Of a DNA stretch of 64,000 nt, positions 49,080-58,985 are shown piece after piece. Within the stretch, counting starts at the first letter, position 1. Each line of letters opens with the position of its first letter. The notes under the pieces are model-generated. The model made no database searches. It had not been told where the DNA came from and saw nothing but the letters and a program-made list of their open reading frames with translations. The DNA comes from Sphingosinicella flava (GTDB taxonomy: Bacteria > Pseudomonadota > Alphaproteobacteria > Sphingomonadales > Sphingomonadaceae). A program made the position numbers and the translations under genes. The stretch spans positions 1,655,122 through 1,719,121 of the forward strand of contig NZ_CP065592.1 of assembly GCF_016025255.1 (NCBI RefSeq). The letters are read 5' to 3'.

Positions 49080-50144
49080 ATGAACTTTCCCTACATACCT
49101 ATAAGAGATCGTAAGATTCGTTTCGCGCTTGTTGGTTGCGGACGAATTGCCAAAAATCACTTCGAGGCGATTGCCGCGCATGCCGACGACGCCGAACTGA
49201 TAGATGTGTGCGATACCGACGAAGAAGCTCTTGCAGCTGCAGTGAGAGCGACGGGGGCCAAGGGGCATGGCTCAATAGAGACATTACTGGCTTCCACGTC
49301 GGCCGACGTGGTGATCCTGACCACGCCCAGCGGACTGCATCCAGCTCATACGATTGCCGCCGCGCGCAGCGGGCGCCACGTGATTTCGGAAAAACCCATG
49401 GCTACCCGCTGGCCCGATGGTTTGCGAATGGTTCGTGAATGCGATGAAGCTGGGGTCCGCTTGTTCGTCGTCAAACAAAACCGCCGAAATGCGACGTTGC
49501 AAATGCTGAAACGCGCGGTGGATGCCGGGCGCTTCGGGCGGATTTACCTTGTTGCTCTCAACGTATTCTGGACTCGCCCTCAAGAGTATTATGACGCGGC
49601 AAAATGGCGCGGCACCTGGGAATTCGATGGCGGAGCAATGATGAACCAAGCGAGCCATTACATTGACCTTTTGAATTGGCTCGTTGGGCCGGTTGAAAGC
49701 GTTCAGGCTTATTCTGCGGCCCTAGGGCGTAAGATCGAAGCTGAAGATACTGCAGTGGCGAGCCTTCGCTGGCGCTCGGGAACTTTGGGTAGCCTCAGTG
49801 TAACGATGCTAACCTATCCGCAAAACTTGGAAGGGAGCATTACGGTTTTGGGTGAAAAAGGATCCGTGCGCATTGGCGGCGTGGCGGTGAACGAGGTTCA
49901 GCATTGGAACTTCGCGGAACCCGACCCCCAAGATGAAATGATCCATGAGGCTAGCTATCATACAACTTCGGTGTATGGTTTTGGTCATCCACTTTATTAC
50001 CGTAACGTCATTGATGTGCTGCAAGGGCGGGATGAACCAGAAACAGACGGGCGTTCCGGTCTCCAATCCCTTGAATTGCTGACCGCACTTTACCGATCCG
50101 CACGCGATGGTGTTCGCATAGCCCTTCCGTTGGATCGCGGTTGA
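49080..50144 (+). CDS. wbpB: UDP-GlcNAcA 3-dehydrogenase, Gfo/Idh/MocA family (WbpB-like)
   Basis: The 354-residue protein has the NAD-binding start [17 protein letters not shown], the EKP motif of this family in [10 protein letters not shown] and a C-terminal domain with [18 protein letters not shown]. WbpB oxidises the C3 hydroxyl so that WbpE can aminate it. It sits five bases after wbpA and overlaps wbpD at the stop. Confidence 0.86.
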   Translation: MNFPYIPIRDRKIRFALVGCGRIAKNHFEAIAAHADDAELIDVCDTDEEALAAAVRATGAKGHGSIETLLASTSADVVILTTPSGLHPAHTIAAARSGRHVISEKPMATRWPDGLRMVRECDEAGVRLFVVKQNRRNATLQMLKRAVDAGRFGRIYLVALNVFWTRPQEYYDAAKWRGTWEFDGGAMMNQASHYIDLLNWLVGPVESVQAYSAALGRKIEAEDTAVASLRWRSGTLGSLSVTMLTYPQNLEGSITVLGEKGSVRIGGVAVNEVQHWNFAEPDPQDEMIHEASYHTTSVYGFGHPLYYRNVIDVLQGRDEPETDGRSGLQSLELLTALYRSARDGVRIALPLDRG

Positions 50145-50701
50145 TGATCGTTCACGAAACCGCAATTGTCGATCTTGGGGCCACAATCGGAATTGGCACC
50201 CGAATTTGGCACTGGACACATGTTTGCGCGGGCGCGCGGATCGGGGCAGACTGTTCTCTTGGTCAAAACGTCTTTGTAGCGAACGATGTCGTGATCGGCG
50301 ACAATGTCAAAATTCAGAATAATGTCTCGGTTTACGATGCAGTGCGACTTGAGGATGGCGTATTCTGCGGACCGAGCATGGTCTTTACCAATGTATACAA
50401 TCCTCGGTCCACTGTTTCGCGGAAAGACGAGTATCGCCCAACCCTCGTGAAGCGAGGCGCCACGCTTGGCGCAAATTGTACGATCGTGTGTGGTGTTACG
50501 ATCGGAGAGTATGCTTTTGTTGGTGCGGGGAGTGTCGTAAATCGCGACGTCAAGGCTCACGCACTAATGGTTGGCGTGCCCGCACGACGGATCGGATGGA
50601 TGTGCGCCTGCGGATTACGTCTGGCAGGTCACGGCGATGTCCAATGCGCCTGCAACCAAAGTTACATCATTGATACGGAAAGATGCAAACAGCATGGCTA
50701 A
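50144..50701 (+). CDS. wbpD: UDP-GlcNAc3NA N-acetyltransferase (WbpD-like, hexapeptide repeat)
   Basis: The 185-residue left-handed beta-helix protein has hexapeptide repeats throughout ([34 protein letters not shown]) and the conserved [10 protein letters not shown] loop and C-terminal [14 protein letters not shown] of the WbpD/WlbB family. It acetylates the 3-amino group. Its ATG overlaps the wbpB stop and its end overlaps wbpE by eight bases. The Cys-rich tail ([18 protein letters not shown]) is typical of this subgroup. Confidence 0.9.
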   Translation: MIVHETAIVDLGATIGIGTRIWHWTHVCAGARIGADCSLGQNVFVANDVVIGDNVKIQNNVSVYDAVRLEDGVFCGPSMVFTNVYNPRSTVSRKDEYRPTLVKRGATLGANCTIVCGVTIGEYAFVGAGSVVNRDVKAHALMVGVPARRIGWMCACGLRLAGHGDVQCACNQSYIIDTERCKQHG

Positions 50702-51806
50702 GGATATCGAGTTCATCGATCTGAAGACGCAGTATCGTATGTTGAAGCCTGCTGTCGATAAACGGATAGCGACAGTACTCGATCACGGCAGATTCATCTT
50801 GGGCCCAGAAATCCTGGAACTTGAAGAAGAGCTTGCCGCTTATGTTTCAGTCGACCATTGCATAAGCGTCGCGTCAGGCACTGAAGCATTGCTCATCGCG
50901 CTGATGGCGTTGGGCATAGGTCCCGGCGACGAGGTCATAACTACCCCGTTCACGTTCGCGGCCACTGCAGAGGTAATCGCTCTGGTGGGGGCTACGCCGG
51001 TATTTGTCGATATCAATCTGACCGACTGCAATATCGATGCCGCACTGATCGAGGCGGCGATAAGTTCTGCTACTAAAGCGATCATGCCCGTATCTCTTTA
51101 CGGCCAATGCGCAGACATGGACGCCATCAATGCGATCGCCGAACGACGAGGCGTCACCGTGATAGAGGATGCCGCCCAAAGCTTTGGTGCGCTTTATAAA
51201 GGAAGACGCAGCTGTGGGGTATCGACAATTGGCTGCACCAGCTTTTTCCCGAGCAAACCATTGGGCTGTTATGGCGACGGAGGTGCGATCTTCACATCGG
51301 ATGCCGGTCTTGCACAGGCAATGCGGGAAATCCGAATTCACGGACAGAGCAAGCGTTATCAGCATGACCGGGTGGGGGTTGGGGGTCGATTAGACACGAT
51401 TCAGGCTGCGATCCTCTTAGCGAAACTAGGCAACTTTGGGGAAGAAGTCGCCGCCCGCATAAGAATCGGTAATCGTTACTGCGAGCTTTTAGAGAATATC
51501 CCGGGTGTACGGCTAATCCAAGTGCCCGCGGACCGGACGTCGGTCTGGGGTCAGTTCACAATTTTGGTCGATAATCGCGATGAGATGATCGATGCACTGA
51601 ATGCTGCGGCCGTTCCTACAGCGGTGCATTATCCGATTCCACTACACCGGCAACCTGCCTATGCGGATAGATCCCGGGTGGTCGGGTCACTTGAGCTAAG
51701 TGAAATTGCGGCGAGGCAGGTCATTAGCCTACCCATGCATCCATTCTTAGATACCGCAGTACAGGATCACATAGTAGAGGCCATTGCCAAGAACGCCCGC
51801 AACTAA
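50694..51806 (+). CDS. wbpE: DegT/DnrJ/EryC1 PLP aminotransferase (WbpE-like)
   Basis: The 370-residue protein has the PLP features [21 protein letters not shown] (Asp) and the Schiff-base Lys in [15 protein letters not shown]. It starts [15 protein letters not shown], as in WbpE. It aminates the 3-keto sugar produced by WbpB. The ATG at 50694 lies inside the end of wbpD, so the genes are co-translated. Confidence 0.9.
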   Translation: MAKDIEFIDLKTQYRMLKPAVDKRIATVLDHGRFILGPEILELEEELAAYVSVDHCISVASGTEALLIALMALGIGPGDEVITTPFTFAATAEVIALVGATPVFVDINLTDCNIDAALIEAAISSATKAIMPVSLYGQCADMDAINAIAERRGVTVIEDAAQSFGALYKGRRSCGVSTIGCTSFFPSKPLGCYGDGGAIFTSDAGLAQAMREIRIHGQSKRYQHDRVGVGGRLDTIQAAILLAKLGNFGEEVAARIRIGNRYCELLENIPGVRLIQVPADRTSVWGQFTILVDNRDEMIDALNAAAVPTAVHYPIPLHRQPAYADRSRVVGSLELSEIAARQVISLPMHPFLDTAVQDHIVEAIAKNARN

Positions 51807-51828
51807 TGCGGGAGCCAACGCATCCTTT

Positions 51829-53139
51829 ATGATAAGCAGTAACACTATTCTGCGCTCGCCCTTTACCCGGCGCGTCGGGGGGATGATGGCGTATACGGCT
51901 TTGGGTCAGAGCATCTATCTGCTCGCAGGCCCCTTGATAGGCAGACTCTATAGCCCGGCCGAGTTTGGACTTTATGGGCTCTTCTACGCCTTTTCCGTCG
52001 CAGCGATCGGTTTAGTTTTCCTTAACTACGATTTTGCCATTCCTGCCGCTTTGTCTGAACGAGACGCCCGGCGGCTAACCCGAGGAGCTCTCCTGATCTC
52101 TTTGGTGCTTTCGCCTGTCGCAGCACTCATAATGACCGGACTGATCCTCTGCGACTTAATGGGGTTCGGCAACTTACCATTTAGCGCCCCATTGCTCCTC
52201 CTTGCTCTACTGCTCACGCAGGCTGTGGTTCAAATACTTCAGAGTTGGGAAATACGGCGCCGACAGACTCTTGTGATCGGAAAAGCGAGCGTAACACTGA
52301 ATTCCATACGGGGAGCAGTGCAAGTTGGGCTGGGCGTCGTATTACCTAGCTGGGTAGCACTAGCAGCTGGAGAAGTCCTTGGCCGCGTCGGCAACGCGGC
52401 GCATCTAGCCAAGCGCTCGGATCTGCTCTCGGGCTACCGCGCAATTCGTTTGTCTTGGAAAGAGCAGCGTCTCACGCTCTATCGCTATCGCGAATTCCCA
52501 CTTGTTCTTCTTCCGTCCCAAACAATCGACGGTGCTGTGGCCTTCGTTCAGTCAGCGGGAGTCACTTATCTATTCGGCCCTGCTGGGTTAGGCATGTTCT
52601 TTCTGATGCGTCGGACGCTGGATATGCCGGTGGCATTTGTCTTTCGCAGTCTCAGTGATCTGTTTTACGAACGCCTTGCTCAAGATGCCCGGGAACAGCC
52701 CTCTCTGGTACGGCCATTTTTCATTCGTAGCGTAGGACTTATAGCCGGAGTAGGTTTTACCGTTGGTGTCCCAGCGATGTTAGTGAGTCCAGAAATTTTC
52801 GCGTTCATTTTTGGGCCAGAATGGCGGGAGGCCGGCATTTTGGCGGCCATAATGGCACCCGCGGCAATTCTCAATCTAGCGGTGGCGCCAGTGGCCAGGA
52901 TTTTTGCGCTCACCACACGTCCTTACTTGCGATACTGGTTCAGCGCTGTTAACCTTACTGGGAATATATTGGCACTGTCGGTGTCTTATTGGAGTGCTTT
53001 CAATCTAACCCAAGCAACTGCGTGCTTGTCGATCGCGACTTCCCTAGCATATATGGTTTACTTCGCTGCGGGCTACGTTGCTAGCGGTAATCTCCGCACG
53101 CGCACGATGTCCAGCGCAAAGGATGCATCTGATCGATGA
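51829..53139 (+). CDS. wzx: oligosaccharide flippase (Wzx-like)
   Basis: The 436-residue polytopic protein has about twelve helices and the MATE/Wzx-type opening RRVGGMMAYTALGQSIYLLAGPLIGRLYSPAEFGLYGLF. It would flip the lipid-linked repeat unit across the inner membrane. ATG 51829 is used; the open frame begins at 51784. Its stop overlaps the next ATG by four bases. Confidence 0.88.
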   Translation: MISSNTILRSPFTRRVGGMMAYTALGQSIYLLAGPLIGRLYSPAEFGLYGLFYAFSVAAIGLVFLNYDFAIPAALSERDARRLTRGALLISLVLSPVAALIMTGLILCDLMGFGNLPFSAPLLLLALLLTQAVVQILQSWEIRRRQTLVIGKASVTLNSIRGAVQVGLGVVLPSWVALAAGEVLGRVGNAAHLAKRSDLLSGYRAIRLSWKEQRLTLYRYREFPLVLLPSQTIDGAVAFVQSAGVTYLFGPAGLGMFFLMRRTLDMPVAFVFRSLSDLFYERLAQDAREQPSLVRPFFIRSVGLIAGVGFTVGVPAMLVSPEIFAFIFGPEWREAGILAAIMAPAAILNLAVAPVARIFALTTRPYLRYWFSAVNLTGNILALSVSYWSAFNLTQATACLSIATSLAYMVYFAAGYVASGNLRTRTMSSAKDASDR

Positions 53140-54983
53140 TTGGTATCTCGCGGCGAACGTCGATGATGACTGTACTAGCTGCCGCGTCATCCAGTTCGGT
53201 CGCCTCCACGCCATCCTTTGCAATGGACGAGGAAAATCCAAGTCGATCCGTCCTTGCTTTCGGAGCCAAGGGGGATGGGCGCACAGACGATACTGACGCC
53301 TTTTTACGTGCCATCGAAGCGGAACAGTGCGTTTTCGTACCGCCTGCGCCGAACGGGTATCGCATCACCCGTACATTAGCGCTCAACAGACCTGGACAGC
53401 GGATCGTCGGATGCGGCGCACGCTCGCAGCTACTATTCGACGGAAAATCTGGATTGGGCGCCAATCTACTGGTTACGCAGCATGAAGATTGTGCTTTCGT
53501 CGGCCTTCATCTCGTGCCGGCAAAGGTGGCGCCAAATCTGTTTGAGGGCTGGGCGATCGCGGTCGCGGAAACCCAGCGTGCAGTGGTGCGCGACTGCTTG
53601 TTCAGCCAGCTTGGTCGGGGCGGAGTCTTGCTTCTCGACAGTGACGACTGCCGTATTCAGGATAACCTCTTTAAAGATAGCCTCATTTCAGGAGACGGCA
53701 GTGAGCGCCAATCAGAAACTGGTTATGACATTTTCATAGCCGGCGGCTCATCCCGCAATATCGTTTCACATAACCAATGTCTAAGCGGCGTGGGGACGGC
53801 AATCGGCTGCCAAACAGTATCCCGCGGAAAGGTACAGCGCGCTAATTTAATCAGAGGGAATGTTATCCGTGGATACCCCGCATATGGGATAATGGTCTAT
53901 CTTAGCGATACGCATGATCGAGTCGATCCCGATGGTCAGATCGACGCCATGACGATCGAGGGTAACGACATAGCGGACATAAGCGGCGCCGTCCTCACCG
54001 ATGGCAGAACACGCTTCTACGGGTGCGGCATCTATCTACAGACAACGAATGATATAATCGTCACGGGCAATCGAGTCGTAAATACCAATAGTGACAGAAA
54101 GTTTCCTTTTTCTGGCAGCGCTGTACCGGCCGCAATCGGAATCAGCGGCTACGGCAATGCCGTGGTTTCCGGGAACCTGATTGATGGTTGCTATTATGGT
54201 ATCGCGAGCATTCAGACTACCGCTCGCCCGAGACGAGGCGACGCGACATTGATCGCCGATAATTTAATTCGCAACTGCGACGCAGCTGCGCTCTGGCTAG
54301 CGGATTGCGTCGCTGCCACAGTCCATGACAATCGCCTGACCGCTTCGCCTGCGAAGGGTACGCACGGTATTCTGGTACGGCGCTTCCAATCGCAGTGGAT
54401 GAATAGCTTTGCGATCCGCGGTAATATTATAACCGATTTTGCGGTTGGGATCGAAGTAGCCGGCGAGAATATCCCGCGTGCTGAAATCGCTTCAAACGAA
54501 ATCATCGGCAACGAAGGCAATGGTATCTACTCGGCGGCAATCGTTACCCTCATTCACCACAACATTGTCGAAGGCCGCTTTGGAATCAGCCTAAACCCTC
54601 AAGCTCGGACCGGCATCTGTCGTGACAACGTATTGAGAACGGACGATCTTTCGATCATTGATGATGGGGGTAGCGGCGTCAGAGTAGAAGACAATGTTGT
54701 TCCAGTCGGCTCCACTTTTGCTACAGCGACGGCCCAGGCGCTGTCACCGGGACCAGCCCCCATTGTTTCGCCAAAGCGCTTGTTCCGCAAGGTTGAGACC
54801 AGCCCTATTGAGCGCCTTGAGAACGGCTATGAGGGTCAGAGCATTGTGTTAATTGCTGAAGTTGCTTTCTCTATATCGCATGGAGAGTCTATAGCGCTCC
54901 GCGAAGACCGTAACCTGCGAGTCGAGCCGGGGAGCGCAATCGCGCTACTGCGCGTGGGGAATCGCTGGCGGCAGGTTGAATAG
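53136..54983 (+). CDS. exported right-handed beta-helix protein (pectate lyase superfamily)
   Basis: The 615-residue protein has an N-terminal signal with twin arginines (ISRRTSMMTVLAAASSSS) ending near SFA, then FGAKGDGRTDDTDAF, the mark of the pectate lyase 3 superfamily, and more than ten beta-helix coils (GNVIRG, GNDIAD, GNRVVN, DNLIRN, GNIITD). It is coupled to wzx by ATGA. It could cleave, epimerise or bind the exported polymer. The substrate is unknown. Confidence 0.82.
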   Translation: MIGISRRTSMMTVLAAASSSSVASTPSFAMDEENPSRSVLAFGAKGDGRTDDTDAFLRAIEAEQCVFVPPAPNGYRITRTLALNRPGQRIVGCGARSQLLFDGKSGLGANLLVTQHEDCAFVGLHLVPAKVAPNLFEGWAIAVAETQRAVVRDCLFSQLGRGGVLLLDSDDCRIQDNLFKDSLISGDGSERQSETGYDIFIAGGSSRNIVSHNQCLSGVGTAIGCQTVSRGKVQRANLIRGNVIRGYPAYGIMVYLSDTHDRVDPDGQIDAMTIEGNDIADISGAVLTDGRTRFYGCGIYLQTTNDIIVTGNRVVNTNSDRKFPFSGSAVPAAIGISGYGNAVVSGNLIDGCYYGIASIQTTARPRRGDATLIADNLIRNCDAAALWLADCVAATVHDNRLTASPAKGTHGILVRRFQSQWMNSFAIRGNIITDFAVGIEVAGENIPRAEIASNEIIGNEGNGIYSAAIVTLIHHNIVEGRFGISLNPQARTGICRDNVLRTDDLSIIDDGGSGVRVEDNVVPVGSTFATATAQALSPGPAPIVSPKRLFRKVETSPIERLENGYEGQSIVLIAEVAFSISHGESIALREDRNLRVEPGSAIALLRVGNRWRQVE

Positions 54984-55093
54984 CAGTCTTCTTAGCTGCC
55001 CTGCCACTTAGCAACGGGACGGAGGCACGGTGGCACCCAGCCCCGGCAAAACTGATACGGATCGACTGCCACATACGCCGCTTGGAGCTAAAG

Positions 55094-56305
55094 TTGAAAA
55101 TACTCATCATGTGCGACATCTTCGATGAGAATATTGCGTCCCAGGAGAATATTCTTGCGAAGTATTTTTTGAAGCACGGGCACGAGGTTTCTATCCTTAC
55201 CTCGACCTTTGAAAGTGTATTTGATTTTATAGCTAACAAATATGACTCCAAGCGAGAGGGGAAGATCCAAAAGCTTGGCAGTCTAAAGGTAATACGGCGG
55301 CCATACCGGCTAAATCTTCTGCATAAACTGCGATCCTTCAGAGGTGCAAGGAACATTATCTACGACGAGAGCCCAGACATGGTGTTTATGTTGGACATCA
55401 TGCCCGATATGATTGAGGTTGTTCGGTACAAGAAAGATAATCCAAATTGCCGTTTCGTGATGGACTACCATGCGGATTATAGCAATTCTGGGAGAAATCT
55501 TCTTTCTATTAAGGTTCTGCACGGCATTATTCGCAAGAGTATTCTTGGCATTGGGATGCCTTCTCTCGACGCCATTTATCCGGTCACGCCAGCATCGGCG
55601 GATTTTCTTCATGAGGTTTATTCAGTGCCACGCGACCGGATGGAGCTTCTGCCGCTTGGGGCAGACATGGACCTTGGATTGGCGATCGCATCGCGAAATG
55701 AGGGGCGCGATTTGCGTCGACAGTTGGGGATAAGCGAGGACACCGTCGTCATATTCTCGGGTGGCAAATTTGCCAGGTTGAAGCGCACCGAAATCCTCAT
55801 TGAGGCGGTGCGCAGGCTGAAGCACCTACCCATAGAATTGATCATAGTGGGGGCAGCCAACATCGGCGAGGAGGCTTATGCGGGGGAACTCAAGCAGGCG
55901 GCCAGCGGGGATCCGCATATCCACTTTGTCGGCTGGTTGAATAATTCAGATCTTTTCAGGTACATGGACATGGCCGACTTAGCGGTATTTCCGGCCAGTC
56001 AGTCGATCCTGTGGGTGCAGGCGGTCTCGATGGGCCTCCCCTTGATCGTCGGCAATATGGGCGCGCAGGATACTTATTATATGAATCCCTATGGCAACAT
56101 TATCGAACTGCCAGCCGAGGACATCCACGTAGATAAGATCACTGCCACCCTCGAAAGCGTGCTCCGCGATCCCGCTCGTCTTGGCCGGATGCAAGAAGGA
56201 GCACGCCGCACCTTCACGGAGGTGCTTGACTGGGACATGCTGGCCCGTCGAGCCACCGGGGAACTCGAACCGGCGTTCGCGCCAACAAAGCTGGCCGCAG
56301 GATAG
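55094..56305 (+). CDS. glycosyltransferase family 4-like
   Basis: The 403-residue GT-B protein has an N-terminal acceptor domain (DIFDENIASQENILAKYF, HEVSILTSTF) and a C-terminal donor domain with FSGGKFARLKRTEILIEA, HFVGWLNNSDLFRYMDMADLAVFPASQS. It adds a sugar to the lipid-linked repeat in the cytoplasm. No ATG fits the conserved start; a TTG at 55094 with GGAG six bases upstream is proposed, and a TTG at 55082 is the alternative. Confidence 0.85.
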   Translation: MKILIMCDIFDENIASQENILAKYFLKHGHEVSILTSTFESVFDFIANKYDSKREGKIQKLGSLKVIRRPYRLNLLHKLRSFRGARNIIYDESPDMVFMLDIMPDMIEVVRYKKDNPNCRFVMDYHADYSNSGRNLLSIKVLHGIIRKSILGIGMPSLDAIYPVTPASADFLHEVYSVPRDRMELLPLGADMDLGLAIASRNEGRDLRRQLGISEDTVVIFSGGKFARLKRTEILIEAVRRLKHLPIELIIVGAANIGEEAYAGELKQAASGDPHIHFVGWLNNSDLFRYMDMADLAVFPASQSILWVQAVSMGLPLIVGNMGAQDTYYMNPYGNIIELPAEDIHVDKITATLESVLRDPARLGRMQEGARRTFTEVLDWDMLARRATGELEPAFAPTKLAAG

Positions 56306-56308
56306 GCC

Positions 56309-57469
56309 ATGGCCAACATTTTAATCAACGGCCTGAAATCGAAGGTGGGGGGGGGGAAGGTGATCTTCGACACCTACCTTCGCTTGCTCGCGGATAGCGG
56401 TCCAGAAGACCATTATTTCATTCTCACGCCTGATCGTGACGCCTACTCTCATTATGAGAGCAAGAAGCTGACGGTTATCGATGTCCCCTCCTGGGCACAT
56501 AGCAATCTCGCAACTGTCCTGCTCTATCGCGTGATTTTTCCCCGGTTGCTGTCGCGGCATCGTATCGACGCGATTCTGAACTTTGGTGACGTCGTTATCC
56601 CGTCTAACGTCCCTCAGATATACAATTTCGATTGGCCTTATGCGGTATATCCTGACTCGGAGGTTTGGGACCGACTGCGCTGGCAAGAACGCCTGCTCTT
56701 TAGTGTGAAGCAATATTTCTTCGAAAAATACCTGTCACATGCCACCGTGGTTATGGCTCAGACGGATGCCATGAAGGCCCGACTAGAAGGCCAGTATGGA
56801 CTCTCGAATGTTGTCGTGGTGCCCCCAGCCGTGGACATCCCCGTCTCAGATAATCTCAATTGGAGATTTGAGGCTCCAGACGACGCATTCAAGTTAATCT
56901 ATCCGGCCAATTACTACCCTCATAAAAATATCGAGATTTTGGAGGAGGTAGCGGAACTCCTGCAAGCCTCCGGAATGCGCACCGTGATCATGACGACGTT
57001 AAACGAAGATGAACACCCAGCTGCCAAAGTTTTCCTAGGCCGGTGTACGGCAAAAGAGCTAGACTCCGCCATCCTTAACGTCGGCCGTATACCGGAAGCT
57101 GCCGTTGCGGCGTTTTTTAGATCCGCCGATGCCCTGCTAATGCCAACCTTGCTTGAGACGTTTGGTCTGCCCTATGCGGAGGCCATGTTTCATGGCAAAC
57201 CAATCTTGACCTCAGATCGTGATTTTTCCCGCGCAGTTTGCGGGGATGCGGCGATATACTTTGATCCCCTTAACGCCAAGTCGATTGCTGATGCTGTGAT
57301 TGATTTGATAGGAAATAAGGATCTTTATCGCGTGCTGGTGAAGCAAGGTCGTGAGAGGCTCTCAACCATGTGGTCGTGGCGAGACGTGTTTAATGAGTAC
57401 CAGAGAACTATCAGTATGATCGCCACGACTACGTGGACGACCTCTCCAGTTATTCGTAATGCGGGTTGA
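56309..57469 (+). CDS. glycosyltransferase family 4, with a poly-G tract at the 5' end
   Basis: The 386-residue GT-B protein starts MANILINGLKSKVGGGKVIF and has a donor site with YPANYYPHKNIEILEEV and LLMPTLLETFGLPYAEAMFHGKPILTSD (the E-x7-E motif). Codons 13-16 (GTG GGG GGG GGG) give a run of ten G at 56347-56356, within the acceptor-domain glycine loop. A change in run length would shift the frame and inactivate the protein. It is three bases downstream of the previous glycosyltransferase. Confidence 0.9.
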   Translation: MANILINGLKSKVGGGKVIFDTYLRLLADSGPEDHYFILTPDRDAYSHYESKKLTVIDVPSWAHSNLATVLLYRVIFPRLLSRHRIDAILNFGDVVIPSNVPQIYNFDWPYAVYPDSEVWDRLRWQERLLFSVKQYFFEKYLSHATVVMAQTDAMKARLEGQYGLSNVVVVPPAVDIPVSDNLNWRFEAPDDAFKLIYPANYYPHKNIEILEEVAELLQASGMRTVIMTTLNEDEHPAAKVFLGRCTAKELDSAILNVGRIPEAAVAAFFRSADALLMPTLLETFGLPYAEAMFHGKPILTSDRDFSRAVCGDAAIYFDPLNAKSIADAVIDLIGNKDLYRVLVKQGRERLSTMWSWRDVFNEYQRTISMIATTTWTTSPVIRNAG

Positions 57470-58901
57470 AATGCCTCCCCAGCCGAGCGCGCTCTCTTCG
57501 AGTAGGGCATTGCTCCCTGTTCAACGCGTACTCAATGTAGGCGTAGGGGTTCTCTATCTGTACGTATTTAGATGGGTATATTACACCTACATTAGCGTTG
57601 AATGGGGCTATACTGGTTTAATTTACAAAGATCTAAGCTTCTTTGAATTAGCCGCCATTTACAGCTTGACGGCATTAGCTTCGTGGTTCTTGCCGTACAA
57701 ACCTGACCGGCCCTCTGCAATTATCATATGGTTTCTATATACGATAGCCTTTGTTCCATCTCTCGCGATAACGTTCATGATTGGGGCCCTTCCATACTAC
57801 ACCTATCTACCAGCCCTTTTGGCATTCTCATTGGGACTCATCTATATCAGCAGCGTCAGTAATTTGACGTTACCCCGCGAGCGATCACGACATTTTCGCG
57901 CCGACGGAAACCTCGCGACTATTGTTCTTTTCTCGTTCGGTCTGTTATCTGCGGGCATTTACTACGCGTACAGTGAAATTCTACAATTCTCCAGCGTAGA
58001 CGACGTTTACACCCAACGCTTTGCCGCGGCCGACGCCACCAGCGGTGTTATGGGTTACGTAAGGGCTTATCACAGCTACTTCTTTTGCCCTCTGATGGTC
58101 GCGATTGGCCTTTGTGATCGGTCAAAGATACTATTCGTGCCCATTGGGGTGGCCGGCTTCATTCTCTCATACATGGTCGACGCCTCCAAGATATCTCTAG
58201 TCATCCCCTTGATCATGATTGGAGCCGGAATAATATTTCGTTTCAAGGGAATTAGAACCTATCACCTGACTGCCGGCCTATCTTTGCTATGCGTAGTCGC
58301 GACCTTTTTCACACAATCTGTGAGCTTTGTTAGGTTTGTCGCCGATCTTGTTCTTCTTCGAACGATTGCTATTCCTGCCCAGACATTCGCCCAATATTTC
58401 GACACGTTCCACTTCAAGGGATATACCTGGTGGAGCAATATCACTGGAATAAATGCGATAGTCCCTCCCCCGGCTGCTTTCCAACAAGATCGTTTTTGGC
58501 CGGTTTTGGGGCAGATTGTGGGAGCCGACTATTATGGCTCGGACAGCCGTGTGAACTTGAACGCCAATCCTTTCGTCGGCGAAGGGATTGCTGCAGGAGG
58601 ACCGATCGGTGTTATCGTGGTTTCTGTGGCAATCGCCATTTTCCTGCGGGCGATTGATCGCACGTCCTCGACATGGAATTTACGGGTTTTGCTCGTTTTG
58701 ATGGTGCCGATTGGCCTCATGCTTACGAACGTCCATTTATCAACTTACATGATATCTTTTGGCGGCGCCGCATGGCTGGTGCTTTTCCGTCTCGCGAGAC
58801 CCAAATGGAACCTACTCGGGAATGTCTATCGAGATGGTCGATCCAATATTGGAAACGAGCGCCCATTAGCTGTCAACTTCCAGCAAGATACGGCTCTCTA
58901 G
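57459..58901 (+). CDS. wzy: O-antigen polymerase-like membrane protein (Wzy)
   Basis: The 480-residue protein is polytopic with about eleven helices, a long periplasmic loop near 290-375 and the repeat-unit polymerase-like segment SYMVDASKISLVIPLIM. Wzy proteins are too diverse for motif proof, so the call rests on topology and position between glycosyltransferases and Wzx. ATG 57459 overlaps the previous gene; ATG 57471 is an alternative. Confidence 0.72.
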   Translation: MRVEMPPQPSALSSSRALLPVQRVLNVGVGVLYLYVFRWVYYTYISVEWGYTGLIYKDLSFFELAAIYSLTALASWFLPYKPDRPSAIIIWFLYTIAFVPSLAITFMIGALPYYTYLPALLAFSLGLIYISSVSNLTLPRERSRHFRADGNLATIVLFSFGLLSAGIYYAYSEILQFSSVDDVYTQRFAAADATSGVMGYVRAYHSYFFCPLMVAIGLCDRSKILFVPIGVAGFILSYMVDASKISLVIPLIMIGAGIIFRFKGIRTYHLTAGLSLLCVVATFFTQSVSFVRFVADLVLLRTIAIPAQTFAQYFDTFHFKGYTWWSNITGINAIVPPPAAFQQDRFWPVLGQIVGADYYGSDSRVNLNANPFVGEGIAAGGPIGVIVVSVAIAIFLRAIDRTSSTWNLRVLLVLMVPIGLMLTNVHLSTYMISFGGAAWLVLFRLARPKWNLLGNVYRDGRSNIGNERPLAVNFQQDTAL

Positions 58902-58985
58902 CCAATTCAAACCCACGCTATCTACGAGCCGGGGTACGGTAGAGCTCGCATCGACGCTACAGAGTCTAAAAGAGGAAATCGATCA

